Below, piece after piece: positions 24,931 through 33,624 of a DNA stretch of 64,000 nt. Below the pieces are notes generated by a model, which made no database searches, was not told the DNA's origin, and saw nothing but the letters and a program-made list of their open reading frames with translations. The first letter of the stretch is position 1, and each line of letters begins with the position of its first letter. Source of the DNA: an uncultured Mycoplasmatota bacterium (GTDB taxonomy: Bacteria; Bacillota_I; Bacilli_A; Izemoplasmatales; Izemoplasmataceae); NCBI GenBank assembly GCA_913057225.1, contig CAJXNT010000002.1:1-64000 (forward strand). Reading direction: 5' to 3'. Both the position numbers and the translations under genes were made by a program.

Positions 24931-25873
24931 AAATCAATTTATTGAAGCACTCACCAAAGCCTTGAAAGAAAAAGGCTTTTCAAGAAACGAGCGCAGTGAT
25001 GTCGTGGCGGATTATGAATCCATGATCAATGAGGCGCTTTCCAGCGGTGAAATCGAAACCGAATACATCCAATCCTTAGGTCCCATTGATGCCATCGTCT
25101 CAACGATTCCCATGCGTGAAAAAACCTTAAAAAATCAACGGGATAAATGGGTGGCATTGACGCCGTTTGTGGCAACCATTTCCTTTTTTGTGATTGGGTT
25201 TTTATTGGATGGATTTGCGTATGCATGGTTGGTCTTTTTACTGATTCCCATGAGTGCCATTGCGCTGAATACAAAAGGCATCTCAAAGTGGGTGGCGTTA
25301 TCCCCATTCATCTTTACGATTCTCTTTTTCTTTCTCGGGTTTGCGTATAATTTGTGGACCGTCGCATGGGTGGGATACACCTTGATTTTACCCCTGGGCA
25401 TCCTCGCGGAAGACCGTCCATTAAAACCGTTGATGGTGGGGATTTCCACCTTGATTCCTGCGGTGTTTGTGTGGCTGTTTTTAAGTGAGCCCAATCCTTA
25501 TTATGGCTTTATTTTTCTGGGACTCATCCCGGTCATTCTTTATCAAAATTGGCCACAACTCAAAGCATTAAACATCAAAAAATTAGGTCTGGGTATCGGC
25601 TTGACCTTGACTCTCACAGCGATTTATTTGACCCTCGGTTTTACAGTGGGAGCGTGGCATCCCACCTGGGTGATCTTCTTACTGATACCCATCGGTGGAC
25701 TCTTATATACGCGTTTGGTGGAGGGGAAGAAAACGCCTTTGGTGGCCTACATGCCTTTCTTGAGTGTTATACTTTTCATAATCATAGGAGATTTCTTTAA
25801 TCTCTATGAAATTGCATGGTTGGTATTCTTATTGATTCCGATCACAGGGATACTCACCGGTCAGGATGATTAA
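24923..25873 (+). CDS. HAAS-domain (DUF1700-like) multi-pass membrane protein
   Basis: The first 65 residues (FIEALTKALKEKGFSRNERSDVVADYE, read in two parts, then YIQSLGPIDAIVS) resemble the cytoplasmic HAAS/DUF1700 domain that usually accompanies PadR regulators. The rest of the 316 residues is about nine or ten hydrophobic helices containing a recurring AWLVFLLIPM/AWVGYTLILP/TWVIFLLIPI/AWLVFLLIPI pattern, i.e. an internal repeat of a two-helix unit. It overlaps padR by 8 bases. A role in sensing membrane stress is suggested by family context only. Confidence 0.85.
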   Translation: MNKNQFIEALTKALKEKGFSRNERSDVVADYESMINEALSSGEIETEYIQSLGPIDAIVSTIPMREKTLKNQRDKWVALTPFVATISFFVIGFLLDGFAYAWLVFLLIPMSAIALNTKGISKWVALSPFIFTILFFFLGFAYNLWTVAWVGYTLILPLGILAEDRPLKPLMVGISTLIPAVFVWLFLSEPNPYYGFIFLGLIPVILYQNWPQLKALNIKKLGLGIGLTLTLTAIYLTLGFTVGAWHPTWVIFLLIPIGGLLYTRLVEGKKTPLVAYMPFLSVILFIIIGDFFNLYEIAWLVFLLIPITGILTGQDD

Positions 25874-27115
25874 ATGGATTACTTCGTCATTGCGGTTTTG
25901 TTGATCACATTCAGCGTTGAAGCCTTTTTGAAAGTTTTAAATGAACGCATCAAAAGCCAACCCATCCCCGAAAATGTATCCGACATTTTTGATGAAAAAA
26001 GATATCAAAAATGGATTGCGTACACAAAGGTCAATTCGCGGTTTGGATGGATTTCTAGAGGGGTTTCGCTGGCCATTACACTAGCCTTACTCCTTTTTGA
26101 CGGCGCCCTCATTCAAGTTATTTATGAAGCTGCATCCATTTCCGACAGTGCCCTTTTGAGCGTGCTCTTGTTCCTCGGTATTTATCAGCTGATTCAGTTC
26201 ATTTTAGGCCTTGGATTTAGTTATTATCGTACGTTTAAAATTGAGACTGATTTTGGGTTTAATAAGACCACCAAAAAAACGTTCGTCAGTGATAAAGTGA
26301 AACAACTTTTACTCACCATCATCCTTGGGGGAGGATTGGTGACGGGGCTCTATTATTTATATGAGGCCTTCCAAGATAATCTACTGGTATTCATCGTGAT
26401 TGCGTGGGCCAGTTTAATGGCCATCTTCGCACTCATCTCATATTTGTACACCGCCGTATTCGTCAAGATTTTCAATAAGATTGAACCCTTAGAAGACGGC
26501 AGTTTGAAGACATCGATTGAAAACCTTGCGGCGGAGATTGGCTTTAAAGTGAAGGCCATCTCAAAGATGGATGCATCCAAACGTTCAACCCGTCTGAATG
26601 CGTTTTTCTCTGGGTTTGGCAAACAAAAAGAAATTGTCCTCTTTGATACGTTGATTGATAAAATGAGCGAAGACGAAATTTTGGCGGTCTTGGCGCATGA
26701 GTTTGCTCACGGTAAACACAAAGATGTGCCCCGGATGTTTATTCAACAAGCCATTCAGATTTTCCTTTATGTGTTTTTGTTTTATGTCGTTCTCACCACC
26801 GAAAGTCTTTACACCGCGTTTGGATTTGAGGGGATTTTCTTAGGGTTTGGCGTAATATTATTTAGCATCCTCATTTCACCGCTTGACTTATTGATTTCAT
26901 TACCCACCATGGCCTTATCACGGTGGGCTGAATACCGAGCGGATGCATACAGTGTCTCATTGCTTGGGCCCGAACCGATGGAAAGAGCCTTGAGAAAATT
27001 GGCCAAAGAATCCTTGTCCGATTTAAACCCGCATCCCGCATACACGACCGTCTATTATTCGCATCCTCCGATGCACAAAAGACTGGCTGCCATAAGCAAA
27101 AACGCCTCTGCATGA
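25874..27115 (+). CDS. M48 family zinc metalloprotease (CAAX protease 1-like)
   Basis: The 413-residue integral membrane protease has the zinc motif HEFAH at residues 275-279 and the third ligand in AEYRAD (E353, with D357). Membrane helices lie on both sides of the active site, as in Ste24/CAAX prenyl protease 1. The start follows the upstream stop with no gap (TAAATG). In bacteria this class is usually linked to membrane protein quality control, not prenyl processing. It belongs to the padR operon and ends in a terminator that overlaps its last codons. Confidence 0.92.
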   Translation: MDYFVIAVLLITFSVEAFLKVLNERIKSQPIPENVSDIFDEKRYQKWIAYTKVNSRFGWISRGVSLAITLALLLFDGALIQVIYEAASISDSALLSVLLFLGIYQLIQFILGLGFSYYRTFKIETDFGFNKTTKKTFVSDKVKQLLLTIILGGGLVTGLYYLYEAFQDNLLVFIVIAWASLMAIFALISYLYTAVFVKIFNKIEPLEDGSLKTSIENLAAEIGFKVKAISKMDASKRSTRLNAFFSGFGKQKEIVLFDTLIDKMSEDEILAVLAHEFAHGKHKDVPRMFIQQAIQIFLYVFLFYVVLTTESLYTAFGFEGIFLGFGVILFSILISPLDLLISLPTMALSRWAEYRADAYSVSLLGPEPMERALRKLAKESLSDLNPHPAYTTVYYSHPPMHKRLAAISKNASA

Positions 27116-27124
27116 GGCGTTTTT
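27098..27124 (+). terminator. Intrinsic terminator overlapping the M48 gene end
   Basis: AAAAACGCCTC-TGCAT-GAGGCGTTTTT; the stop codon TGA is at the start of the 3' arm. Confidence 0.9.
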
Positions 27125-27127
27125 ATT

Positions 27128-27136
27128 TGGTATAAT
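27128..27136 (+). promoter_or_regulatory. Extended -10 promoter of the SDR operon
   Basis: TGGTATAAT lies just after the terminator and 15 bases before the SDR start, with AAGGAGAGG between them. Confidence 0.75.
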
Positions 27137-27151
27137 TAAGGAGAGGTTCTT

Positions 27152-27862
27152 ATGAAAACCATGGTCATTACAGGCGCCAGTTCGGGCATTGGATTTGCCC
27201 TCATGAACGCGTGGGTCGATCATACCCATGTGATTGGGGTATATCATCCCAAAGATGATTTTACGTTTGATCATCCCAATTTAAAAAAGATTCCTGTGGA
27301 CTTATCCGATCCAACTCAAGCATCAAAATGGATGGAGGCATTACCCGAGACGGTGGATATATTTGTGGCCAATGCCGGGTATGCACGCTATGAAAAAAAC
27401 GGCTTTGATCGCTCAGCCTTTGAGGCCATGATTCAGACCAATGCGCTCGCTGTGATTGACCAATATCAAACCATGAAAGCTAAAAATTCGCAGATTCAAT
27501 TTGTGGTGATGCTCTCAGCGATGGCCTTTTGGCCCTTGCCAGGGTATGCGCTTTATGCCAGCACAAAATCGTTTCTTGATGCCTACTTTAAAGCCATTCG
27601 CTGGGAAGATGAAAGCGATGTGTTGAGGGTGTATCCGGTCGCGGTCAATACCGCTTTCTTTGAAACTTCGAAACAACCGCACACGTCTTGGCTCATTCAA
27701 GATGCCAATGATGTTGCGCGTAAAATAACGCGTGCAATTAAGTCGCATCAACATACCCTTCATACATCATCGCTATTTAAATGGACCCATCGATTGATTC
27801 CAAGAGCCCTCAATTTTTATCTCAAACGTGAACAAAAAAAATATAAGGAGAATTTCAAATGA
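27152..27862 (+). CDS. Short-chain dehydrogenase/reductase
   Basis: The cofactor loop TGASSGIG is at residues 7-14, the structural NAG motif in VANAGYA and the catalytic YASTK at Y135-K139, with a serine at 122 in LSAMAF. The 236 residues match classical SDR enzymes, and the substrate is not predictable. Its stop overlaps the next ATG. The position two to four genes before a heliorhodopsin may or may not matter. Confidence 0.92.
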   Translation: MKTMVITGASSGIGFALMNAWVDHTHVIGVYHPKDDFTFDHPNLKKIPVDLSDPTQASKWMEALPETVDIFVANAGYARYEKNGFDRSAFEAMIQTNALAVIDQYQTMKAKNSQIQFVVMLSAMAFWPLPGYALYASTKSFLDAYFKAIRWEDESDVLRVYPVAVNTAFFETSKQPHTSWLIQDANDVARKITRAIKSHQHTLHTSSLFKWTHRLIPRALNFYLKREQKKYKENFK

Positions 27863-28194
27863 TTTCAAGAAAAGAATTGGTCACACTCAATGATTACCCA
27901 GGCTACCAAGTGAGTGAAGTATTAGGTTACGTCAAAGGATCAACGGTTCAAACCAAAAACATTGGCCGTGACATCGGTGCAGGGCTCAAGAGCCTGGTCG
28001 GGGGAGAAATCAAAGGCTATTCAGACATGATGGAAAATGCTCGACAACTGGCGACTGAGCGTTTACTCAAAGAAGCCGATGCCATGGGCGCGGATGCTGT
28101 GATTGGATTCCGCATTCAAACGTCAGGCGTCATGGCTGGTGCGGCGGAAATCATTGCGTATGGCACGGCCGTGAAGTTAACCAAAGATGCCTAA
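27859..28194 (+). CDS. YbjQ/UPF0145 family protein
   Basis: The 111-residue protein matches the YbjQ family (also called heavy-metal-binding domain): LGYVKGSTVQTKNIGRDIGA, the middle GGEIKGYSDMMENAR and ADAVIGFRIQTS...EIIAYGTAVKL. These proteins form oligomeric rings; their function is not settled. AAGGAG eight bases before the ATG supports the start, which overlaps the SDR stop. Confidence 0.92.
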   Translation: MISRKELVTLNDYPGYQVSEVLGYVKGSTVQTKNIGRDIGAGLKSLVGGEIKGYSDMMENARQLATERLLKEADAMGADAVIGFRIQTSGVMAGAAEIIAYGTAVKLTKDA

Positions 28195-28627
28195 GTTACC
28201 AACTTCGGTGAGAGTCTTAACGATTTTAGGACTCGTGTTTCAAGGTTTAAGCCTCTTATTTACGGCTTTTATCTTCTTCATGATTGCCCGGCTCCCCGCC
28301 TTTTTCATGATGATTTTAGAAGAGGCATTTGTGACGGCAGATGAACTGAATGCGTTTTACATGGCTCTGCCATTTTTACGAACGGTGATCACCATCGTGA
28401 TCATCTTTCAACTGGCATTTTTCTTGGTTAATGCTCTTTTATTTATTCCTGTCATCAGGGAGAAAACATCCGACCAGAAAGCTTCCACCATCTTTTTGTA
28501 TCAAGCCATCTATGGAGGCATTACTCTATTCAGCAACCAATTGGTGGGTGTGATGTATCTCATTGCGGGCATCATTGGTCGCAATAAGATGGAGCAAAAA
28601 ATCGAGCCTGTGCGTGATGGAATTTGA
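28187..28627 (+). CDS. Four-helix membrane protein, unknown function
   Basis: The product has 146 residues with hydrophobic stretches at about 8-30, 35-45, 62-92 and 108-132 and a short basic C-terminus. It overlaps the YbjQ gene by 8 bases. No family is recognised. Confidence 0.7.
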   Translation: MPKLPTSVRVLTILGLVFQGLSLLFTAFIFFMIARLPAFFMMILEEAFVTADELNAFYMALPFLRTVITIVIIFQLAFFLVNALLFIPVIREKTSDQKASTIFLYQAIYGGITLFSNQLVGVMYLIAGIIGRNKMEQKIEPVRDGI

Positions 28628-28833
28628 TGGATTTCCCATTCTTTTGGGAGCTCTTTCTCGCATTAGTCTTCGTGGAACTCTTGGCGAGAACCATCGCCTT
28701 GATTCACCTGATTAAAACCCCTGAAGTCCCCAAGTTTTTCAGCCGAAAAGTGTGGGGCGTCATCATCCTACTGGTTTACTTTGGATGGGTGGTGTATGCG
28801 GTGATGGTCTCACGACCATCCAAGCGTCTTTAA
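28627..28833 (+). CDS. Small membrane protein, PLDc_N-like
   Basis: This 68-residue protein has two helices around the segment ALIHLIKTPEVPKFFSRKVW, then IILLVYFGWVVYAVM. The pattern (helix, short basic loop with K/R-W, second helix) resembles the phospholipase D N-terminal domain found alone in small membrane proteins. The ATG overlaps the preceding stop (TGATG). It is the last gene before heliorhodopsin 1, with 69 bases between them and no clear terminator, so read-through is possible. Confidence 0.65.
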   Translation: MDFPFFWELFLALVFVELLARTIALIHLIKTPEVPKFFSRKVWGVIILLVYFGWVVYAVMVSRPSKRL

Positions 28834-28902
28834 GCATACTTGGCGTAACATCTTATACACTGAACATATAGTCTTTATCTTTAGCCCCGCTAGGAGGCCC
28901 TT

Positions 28903-29670
28903 ATGCAACGCATCGATAAGCTTATTTCATTTAATCGCTGGATGGGATTATTCCATTTGGTTCAAGGCGCGGCCATGGTCGTTTTAGCCTTGACGGTAGA
29001 CGTCTTCAGAGATTTCCGTCCGCAAATTTATGCCCGCTTTTTTGAGACCCAAGGCGATCTTTATTTTCCGGGCACCCAAGAACTCTTTGAACTGCCATTT
29101 TCTCTGTTAGTGGCATCCTTTTTACTGCTTTCAGCCATCTTTCATTTCTTAATTGCGGTGCCGTTGAAAGAACGCTATAAACGTAACATTGTGAATGGGA
29201 TCAATCCCTATCGCTGGTACGAATACGCGCTCAGTTCTTCGGTGATGATTGTCTTATTAACCACGATGTTTGGACTGTTGACCATCGAAGCGCTGATTGC
29301 CATTTTTGTCATCAATGCCCTGATGAATCTTTTCGGATTATTGATGGAGAAAATGAATCCTCCGCACCGTAAGAAAACCGACTGGCATCCGTTTACCTTT
29401 GGGTGGATTGCTGGGATCACACCCTGGGTGCTCATTCTCATTTACTTATTCGGAAACACCGATATTTCGTTGCTTCCTTGGTTTGTCATTCCTGGGGTGA
29501 TATTCTATTTCGTCGTCTTTAATGCGTTTGCCCTGAATCAATATTTGCAGTATAAAAAAATCGGCCGTTGGGCCGATTATATCTACGGTGAACGTGCGTA
29601 TGTGTGGCTTTCACTGTTCGGTAAAAGCATCCTCGCTTGGGTGATATTTACCGGGGTATTACTCGCGTAG
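28903..29670 (+). CDS. Heliorhodopsin (first copy)
   Basis: This 255-residue seven-helix protein carries the heliorhodopsin signatures. The retinal Schiff-base lysine is K241 in [10 protein letters not shown], next to the motif GERAYVWLS; the counterion is E107 in [12 protein letters not shown]; and the two histidines of the family's polar cluster correspond to H18 (GLFHLVQG) and H81 (LSAIFHFL). By memory, the numbering of E107 and K241 equals that of the reference protein 48C12. Heliorhodopsins have their N-terminus inside the cell, bind retinal and photocycle slowly without proven ion pumping, so they are thought to be light sensors or regulators. AGGAGG at 28892-28897 fixes the start. A weak TTGGCG/AACATA promoter may lie at 28840-28868. 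The gene end overlaps the convergent mgsA by 12 bases. Confidence 0.95.
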   Translation: MQRIDKLISFNRWMGLFHLVQGAAMVVLALTVDVFRDFRPQIYARFFETQGDLYFPGTQELFELPFSLLVASFLLLSAIFHFLIAVPLKERYKRNIVNGINPYRWYEYALSSSVMIVLLTTMFGLLTIEALIAIFVINALMNLFGLLMEKMNPPHRKKTDWHPFTFGWIAGITPWVLILIYLFGNTDISLLPWFVIPGVIFYFVVFNAFALNQYLQYKKIGRWADYIYGERAYVWLSLFGKSILAWVIFTGVLLA

Positions 29671-30024
29671 TGAATCGATGAGAAATGCCGCTGTTTTGAT
29701 GTTGGTGGCGAGAGGAATTTGATAAACGTCACTGAGTCTAAACAGGGCCGACACATCGGGCTCATGCGGCTGGGCGGTGAGGGGATCGCGGAAGAAAAAG
29801 AGCATGTCAATTTCTCCGTTGGCAATCTTCGAGCCCATTTCTTGGTCGCCCCCTAAGGGCCCCGACTTAAACCGGTGCACGTCTAACCCTGTCTTTTCAT
29901 TAATTTTAAGACCGGTGGTGCCGGTGGCAAACAACGTATGATTTTTTAAGATATGCGCATGTTCTTGACAGAACGTGATCATATCTTTTTTCTTTTTGTC
30001 ATGGGCGATGAGGCCTAACGTCAT
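29659..30024 (-). CDS. mgsA: Methylglyoxal synthase
   Basis: It converts dihydroxyacetone phosphate to methylglyoxal and phosphate, a bypass of lower glycolysis under phosphate limitation or sugar stress. Visible motifs are [11 protein letters not shown] at the start, ATGTTGLKI for phosphate binding, [11 protein letters not shown] with the catalytic aspartate and [13 protein letters not shown]. The ATG at 30024 is chosen over the TTG at 30036 because GGAG lies six bases before it; this gives 121 residues. It follows a thioredoxin-like gene by one base, and its 3' end overlaps that of heliorhodopsin 1. Confidence 0.95.
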   Translation of the reverse strand: MTLGLIAHDKKKKDMITFCQEHAHILKNHTLFATGTTGLKINEKTGLDVHRFKSGPLGGDQEMGSKIANGEIDMLFFFRDPLTAQPHEPDVSALFRLSDVYQIPLATNIKTAAFLIDSLRE

Positions 30025-30025
30025 T

Positions 30026-30334
30026 TTACGCTCCAAACATATCGACCAACCGGTTGATTTTACCGGCGTCGATAAAACGAGATTCTCTCAGTAATTCTTT
30101 GCCTTCACTGTATACCATGACGGTGGGCACGGTAAAAATCATGAATTTCCCACGAAATTCATCGTGGTCATCGATGTAGATTTCCACCACATTCATCGCA
30201 TTCAGTTTGGGCACTTGCGCTTTCAAAAAATCCATGGTGTTTTTACAGACACTGCAGGGATGGGTTTTCGCAAGGACTAACGTCAGTGGTTTGTTGAGTT
30301 CAGCGTCTAAGGTTTCAATGGAATCGATGATCAT
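30026..30334 (-). CDS. Thioredoxin-like protein
   Basis: The cytoplasmic 102-residue thioredoxin fold has active site C27-SV-C30 in [13 protein letters not shown] and the cis-proline in FTVPTVMVY. The CxxC dipeptide Ser-Val differs from the GP of true thioredoxins, so it is a YtpP-like or otherwise specialised member. The start is taken at 30334, where CAGGAG precedes the ATG; the longer in-frame reading has no such site. It forms an operon with mgsA and is divergent from copA. Confidence 0.9.
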   Translation of the reverse strand: MIIDSIETLDAELNKPLTLVLAKTHPCSVCKNTMDFLKAQVPKLNAMNVVEIYIDDHDEFRGKFMIFTVPTVMVYSEGKELLRESRFIDAGKINRLVDMFGA

Positions 30335-30355
30335 GAAAACTCCTGATAATATGAT

Positions 30356-30390
30356 TTGCACAACACGTATAGGCCTATATATACTATAAT
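30356..30390 (+). promoter_or_regulatory. Candidate copA promoter with palindrome in the spacer
   Basis: TTGCAC (30356-30361) and TATACT (30380-30385) are 18 bases apart; a second -10, TATAAT, is at 30385-30390. The palindrome TATAGGCCTATA (30368-30379) fills the spacer, the place where a copper-responsive regulator would be expected. It does not match a CopY box; a link to copper is only inferred. Confidence 0.5.
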
Positions 30391-30429
30391 CCCATATCTT
30401 ATATTATACGCAACGAAGGATAAATCCCT

Positions 30430-32805
30430 ATGAAAAAGACCATAAAAGTCGATGGCATGACATGCAGTATGTGTGCCAAAACGATTGAAAATAGCTTTAA
30501 AGATTCACCGTATGTCGAGGTCAAAGTGAACGTCAGTGCCGGAAAAGTCTTAGCGGACTATGACGACACTCAAACGTCCCTGCAAGCGATTGCCAACACC
30601 ATCCAGCAAGCGGGCTATCATCCGGTGCTGGAAGATAATTTGAAAGAGAGTGCAAAACGGGCGCGCCAGTTAAAGATTGAGTTGTGGCTTTCAGTGGTAC
30701 TTTCAGCCCCCTTGCTTTATGCCATGTTTGGGCATTTGGCATGGTTTTCCTTTGTGCCCGTCCCCGCGCTTTTCATGAACGGGTTTTTCCAATTGATCCT
30801 CGCAAGCATTGTGCAGTTTGTGATTGGCCGTCATTTTTTCATTTCGGCCTACCAAGGCCTCAAACAAAAAGTTCTGGGCATGGACATCTTGGTCGTCCTT
30901 GGGACGAGCAGTGCGTACTTTTATAGCCTTTACTGGTTAATCAATGATCAAGTCTCTCCACGCATGCACCCTGAGTACTTTTTTGAGATTTCTGCGTTGA
31001 TTGTGACCATGGTATTGTTGGGCAACTTCTTTGAAGATAAAGCCAAAGAAAAAACCACAGACGCTTTGGTGGGACTGTTGAAATTGGAAGCCAAAGAAGC
31101 CCGTAAAGTCACAGAAAATGGGTATGAAATGGTCCCGCTGGAAGCGATTCAAGTGGGCGATTTAGTATACGTCAAAGCCTCGGAGAAAATTCCAACAGAC
31201 GGCATCGTGGTCGACGGGATGAGCTCGGTGGATGAATCCATGTTAACGGGCGAATCGATGCCTGTGGATAAAAAAGTCGGCATGCCGGTGATCGGCGCCA
31301 CCTTAAATCAAGCGTCTGCCTTGACCATCGAAGTGACAAAAGTGGGGCAAGACACCATGCTCTCGAGCATCATAGCATCCGTGGAAGAAGCCAGCGCAGA
31401 AAAGTTACCGATCCAACGATTGGCCGATCGCATCTCAGCGATTTTTGTGCCCGTGGTGGTCACCATCGCCATCGCAAATTTCTTCGTGCAATGGGCAGGA
31501 TTGGGCCTTGATTTCCAAGTGGCGTTCACACGCAGTGTGGCCATTCTTGTGATCAGCTGCCCATGTGCATTGGGTCTGGCCACACCCACTTCTATCTTGG
31601 TGGGGAATGGCAAAGCCGCGGAGCATCATATCCTGTATAAAGGGGGCGACTTCTTTGAAGTGGCACCCCATCTGAAAATCATTGCATTTGATAAAACTGG
31701 CACGCTGACTCAAGGCAAACCCGTGGTCAAACATTTTCAAGGTTCCGCTGAGGCATTAAGCGTGGCAGCAAGTGTCGAAAATGAATCAACGCACCCATTG
31801 GCACACGCCGTATTAAGTTACGCCACCGCTCAGAATGCGCCGCTCAAACCGGTGGAAAATTTTGAAATTTTACCGGGTCAAGGCATTCAAGCAACGGTGG
31901 ATGATGCGCGCATCACACTGGCTTCTCATGCCTACGTCTCAGCGCACGGCCTCCAAACTTCCATGGCCGAGCTCACCCAAACATGGATGGCGGAAGCATT
32001 GACGTTGAATTATGTCATTAAAGACGGAGAAATCATCGGGGTTTTTGCGTTTGAAGATCCGTTAAAACCGACGACAAAAGCGGTCATTCAAGCGATGAAA
32101 GCGCGTGGGTTAAAACCCGTGATGATCACGGGAGATCATGAAAAAGTGGCCGAAAAAATCGCCAAAGATTCAGGCATCGATCATTACCATGCCTCCGTCT
32201 TACCGCAAGAAAAAGCGACCTGGGTCAAGACCTATCAAACCGAAGGTCAGGTCGGTTTTGTGGGGGATGGCATCAACGATGCTCCGGCTTTAAAAACGGC
32301 GGATATTGGGTTTGCCATGGGGTATGGCACCGACATTGCCATCGACTCAAGTGACGTCACCCTGATGAGTCACGACCTCAACAAGGTATTGCAAGCCATG
32401 GACATGTCCCAAGCCACATTAAAAAACATCAAGCAAAATTTCCTGTGGGCATTTTCGTATAATTTGGTCGCCATTCCAATGGCTGCATTGGGGGGACTAT
32501 CGATGGTCCTTGCGGCAGTGGCGATGGGATTTTCATCGATTATGGTCGTGTTGAATGCTCTGCGACTCAGATGGGTTCATCTGGATGAAATGGATCCCAA
32601 CGACGCGTTAAAATTTAAAGTGTTGAATATGACGTGTGAGCATTGTGTGGCCACCATTAAAGATGTGCTCAAAGAATTAGGCGTGGCCCAGTACGATGTC
32701 AATTTAAAGACCCAAGAAGTTTTCATTCAGGCGAAAGAAGAAACCTTCCCATCGATTCAAGCCACGTTAAAACAAAAAGGGTACACCGCCACCCTAATTT
32801 TGTAA
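30430..32805 (+). CDS. copA: Copper-translocating P1B-type ATPase
   Basis: The 791-residue pump exports copper(I). An N-terminal heavy-metal domain has MTCSMC (C12, C15). Then come eight membrane helices with the ion-site motif CPC (C377-P378-C379), the phosphorylated D421 in [10 protein letters not shown], the ATP-binding HP motif [10 protein letters not shown] and [10 protein letters not shown]. Unusually, a second complete heavy-metal domain with MTCEHC (C736, C739) is fused at the C-terminus (residues about 727-791); most CopA proteins carry all such domains at the N-terminus. AAGGA precedes the ATG. Confidence 0.95.
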   Translation: MKKTIKVDGMTCSMCAKTIENSFKDSPYVEVKVNVSAGKVLADYDDTQTSLQAIANTIQQAGYHPVLEDNLKESAKRARQLKIELWLSVVLSAPLLYAMFGHLAWFSFVPVPALFMNGFFQLILASIVQFVIGRHFFISAYQGLKQKVLGMDILVVLGTSSAYFYSLYWLINDQVSPRMHPEYFFEISALIVTMVLLGNFFEDKAKEKTTDALVGLLKLEAKEARKVTENGYEMVPLEAIQVGDLVYVKASEKIPTDGIVVDGMSSVDESMLTGESMPVDKKVGMPVIGATLNQASALTIEVTKVGQDTMLSSIIASVEEASAEKLPIQRLADRISAIFVPVVVTIAIANFFVQWAGLGLDFQVAFTRSVAILVISCPCALGLATPTSILVGNGKAAEHHILYKGGDFFEVAPHLKIIAFDKTGTLTQGKPVVKHFQGSAEALSVAASVENESTHPLAHAVLSYATAQNAPLKPVENFEILPGQGIQATVDDARITLASHAYVSAHGLQTSMAELTQTWMAEALTLNYVIKDGEIIGVFAFEDPLKPTTKAVIQAMKARGLKPVMITGDHEKVAEKIAKDSGIDHYHASVLPQEKATWVKTYQTEGQVGFVGDGINDAPALKTADIGFAMGYGTDIAIDSSDVTLMSHDLNKVLQAMDMSQATLKNIKQNFLWAFSYNLVAIPMAALGGLSMVLAAVAMGFSSIMVVLNALRLRWVHLDEMDPNDALKFKVLNMTCEHCVATIKDVLKELGVAQYDVNLKTQEVFIQAKEETFPSIQATLKQKGYTATLIL

Positions 32806-32833
32806 AAAATCATCTGAAATATTCGATGTAAGG

Positions 32834-32839
32834 TATAAT
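32834..32839 (+). promoter_or_regulatory. -10 element before the Ig-like protein gene
   Basis: TATAAT lies 23 bases before the ATG at 32863, with AAGGAGGG in between. Confidence 0.6.
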
Positions 32840-32862
32840 AAAGGGCGAATAAGGAGGGTGTT

Positions 32863-33384
32863 ATGAGTAAAAAGATTCCTGCGAAGCCATTTTCAAGCAC
32901 ATCAGACGGTAAGTTACAAAACCCTAAAAAAGCCCAACGGCAAGAACCCAACGCCAAAAGTGTTGCCGGTCGCCCCGGCGCAACCCCCACCCCAACCGCC
33001 TCCCCTTCTCAATCCGTTCCGCAGAAAAACCGGTCCGGATGGCTCTTACTCTTTTTAGTGGTGGTCGCACTTGGCAGTGCCTATCTCGGGTTTGAACTCG
33101 GAAACGATTATTTTGCGCCTTCAAACCGCGTGGAAATCGCCCAAACAGAACTCACCTATGAAGTGGGGGATGTCGGCCGATTAAGAGCCAATGTCTCGGG
33201 TGAATTTGACCGCTATGATCTGTTCTGGACCAGTTCAAATCTCGATGTGGTTTACATTGATAATGGCGGAAACTTAGCCGCGTTAAATCCGGGTCAAGTC
33301 ATGGTCACGGCATCGGTTGGAAATGGCAGTGTGAAAGACACCATCGTCATCACCGTGACAGAGCCTGAAATGGTCAGTGAATAA
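32863..33384 (+). CDS. Membrane-anchored bacterial Ig-like (BIG2) protein
   Basis: A cytoplasmic, proline- and threonine-rich basic segment (residues 1-55) is followed by one membrane helix (about 59-80) and an extracellular domain. The motif DLFWTSSNLDVVYIDNGGNL then AALNPGQVMVTASVGNGSVKD is the typical BIG2 fold (W.SSN..VA.V...G.V.A...G...I). The 173-residue protein could be an adhesin or an anchor for other envelope proteins; there is no further clue. AAGGAGGG gives a strong translation start. It is monocistronic, with its own terminator. Confidence 0.85.
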   Translation: MSKKIPAKPFSSTSDGKLQNPKKAQRQEPNAKSVAGRPGATPTPTASPSQSVPQKNRSGWLLLFLVVVALGSAYLGFELGNDYFAPSNRVEIAQTELTYEVGDVGRLRANVSGEFDRYDLFWTSSNLDVVYIDNGGNLAALNPGQVMVTASVGNGSVKDTIVITVTEPEMVSE

Positions 33385-33408
33385 AGCCTTGAAATCAAGG
33401 CTTTTTTT
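33383..33408 (+). terminator. Intrinsic terminator after the Ig-like protein gene
   Basis: AAAGCCTTGA-AA-TCAAGGCTTT followed by T; it begins at the stop codon. Confidence 0.9.
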
Positions 33409-33419
33409 ATGGGAATTTC

Positions 33420-33450
33420 TTGCCAAGGATGGCGGCCCTTATGCTATAAT
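33420..33450 (+). promoter_or_regulatory. Promoter of tRNA-Trp
   Basis: TTGCCA (33420-33425) and the extended -10 TGCTATAAT (33442-33450) are separated by 19 bases between hexamers. Confidence 0.75.
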
Positions 33451-33467
33451 GATTAAGCGCTTTATCA

Positions 33468-33542
33468 AGGGGTGTGGTGTCAATGGTAGCACAGCGGTCT
33501 CCAAAACCGTTAGTACGGGTTCGAATCCTGTCACCCCTGCCA
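33468..33542 (+). tRNA. tRNA-Trp (anticodon CCA)
   Basis: Acceptor arms AGGGGTG and CACCCCT pair perfectly; the anticodon loop is CTCCAAA; the T arm contains GGTTCGAATCC; CCA is encoded. A CCA anticodon reads UGG only, in line with UGA being used as a stop throughout the window. Confidence 0.96.
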
Positions 33543-33547
33543 CTTGA

Positions 33548-33578
33548 AATTCACGAAAGACTTCGTGAATTTTTTTTA
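33548..33578 (+). terminator. Intrinsic terminator after tRNA-Trp
   Basis: AATTCACGAA-AGAC-TTCGTGAATT followed by T. Confidence 0.9.
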
Positions 33579-33595
33579 TGGCGTATGGGCCGCTG

Positions 33596-33604
33596 TGCTA
33601 TGAT
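33596..33604 (+). promoter_or_regulatory. Extended -10 promoter of the protease operon
   Basis: TGCTATGAT lies 20 bases before the ATG at 33625, with AAGGATG between them; the leader would be about 14 bases. Confidence 0.65.
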
Positions 33605-33624
33605 GAATTTAAGGATGTGAAAAT

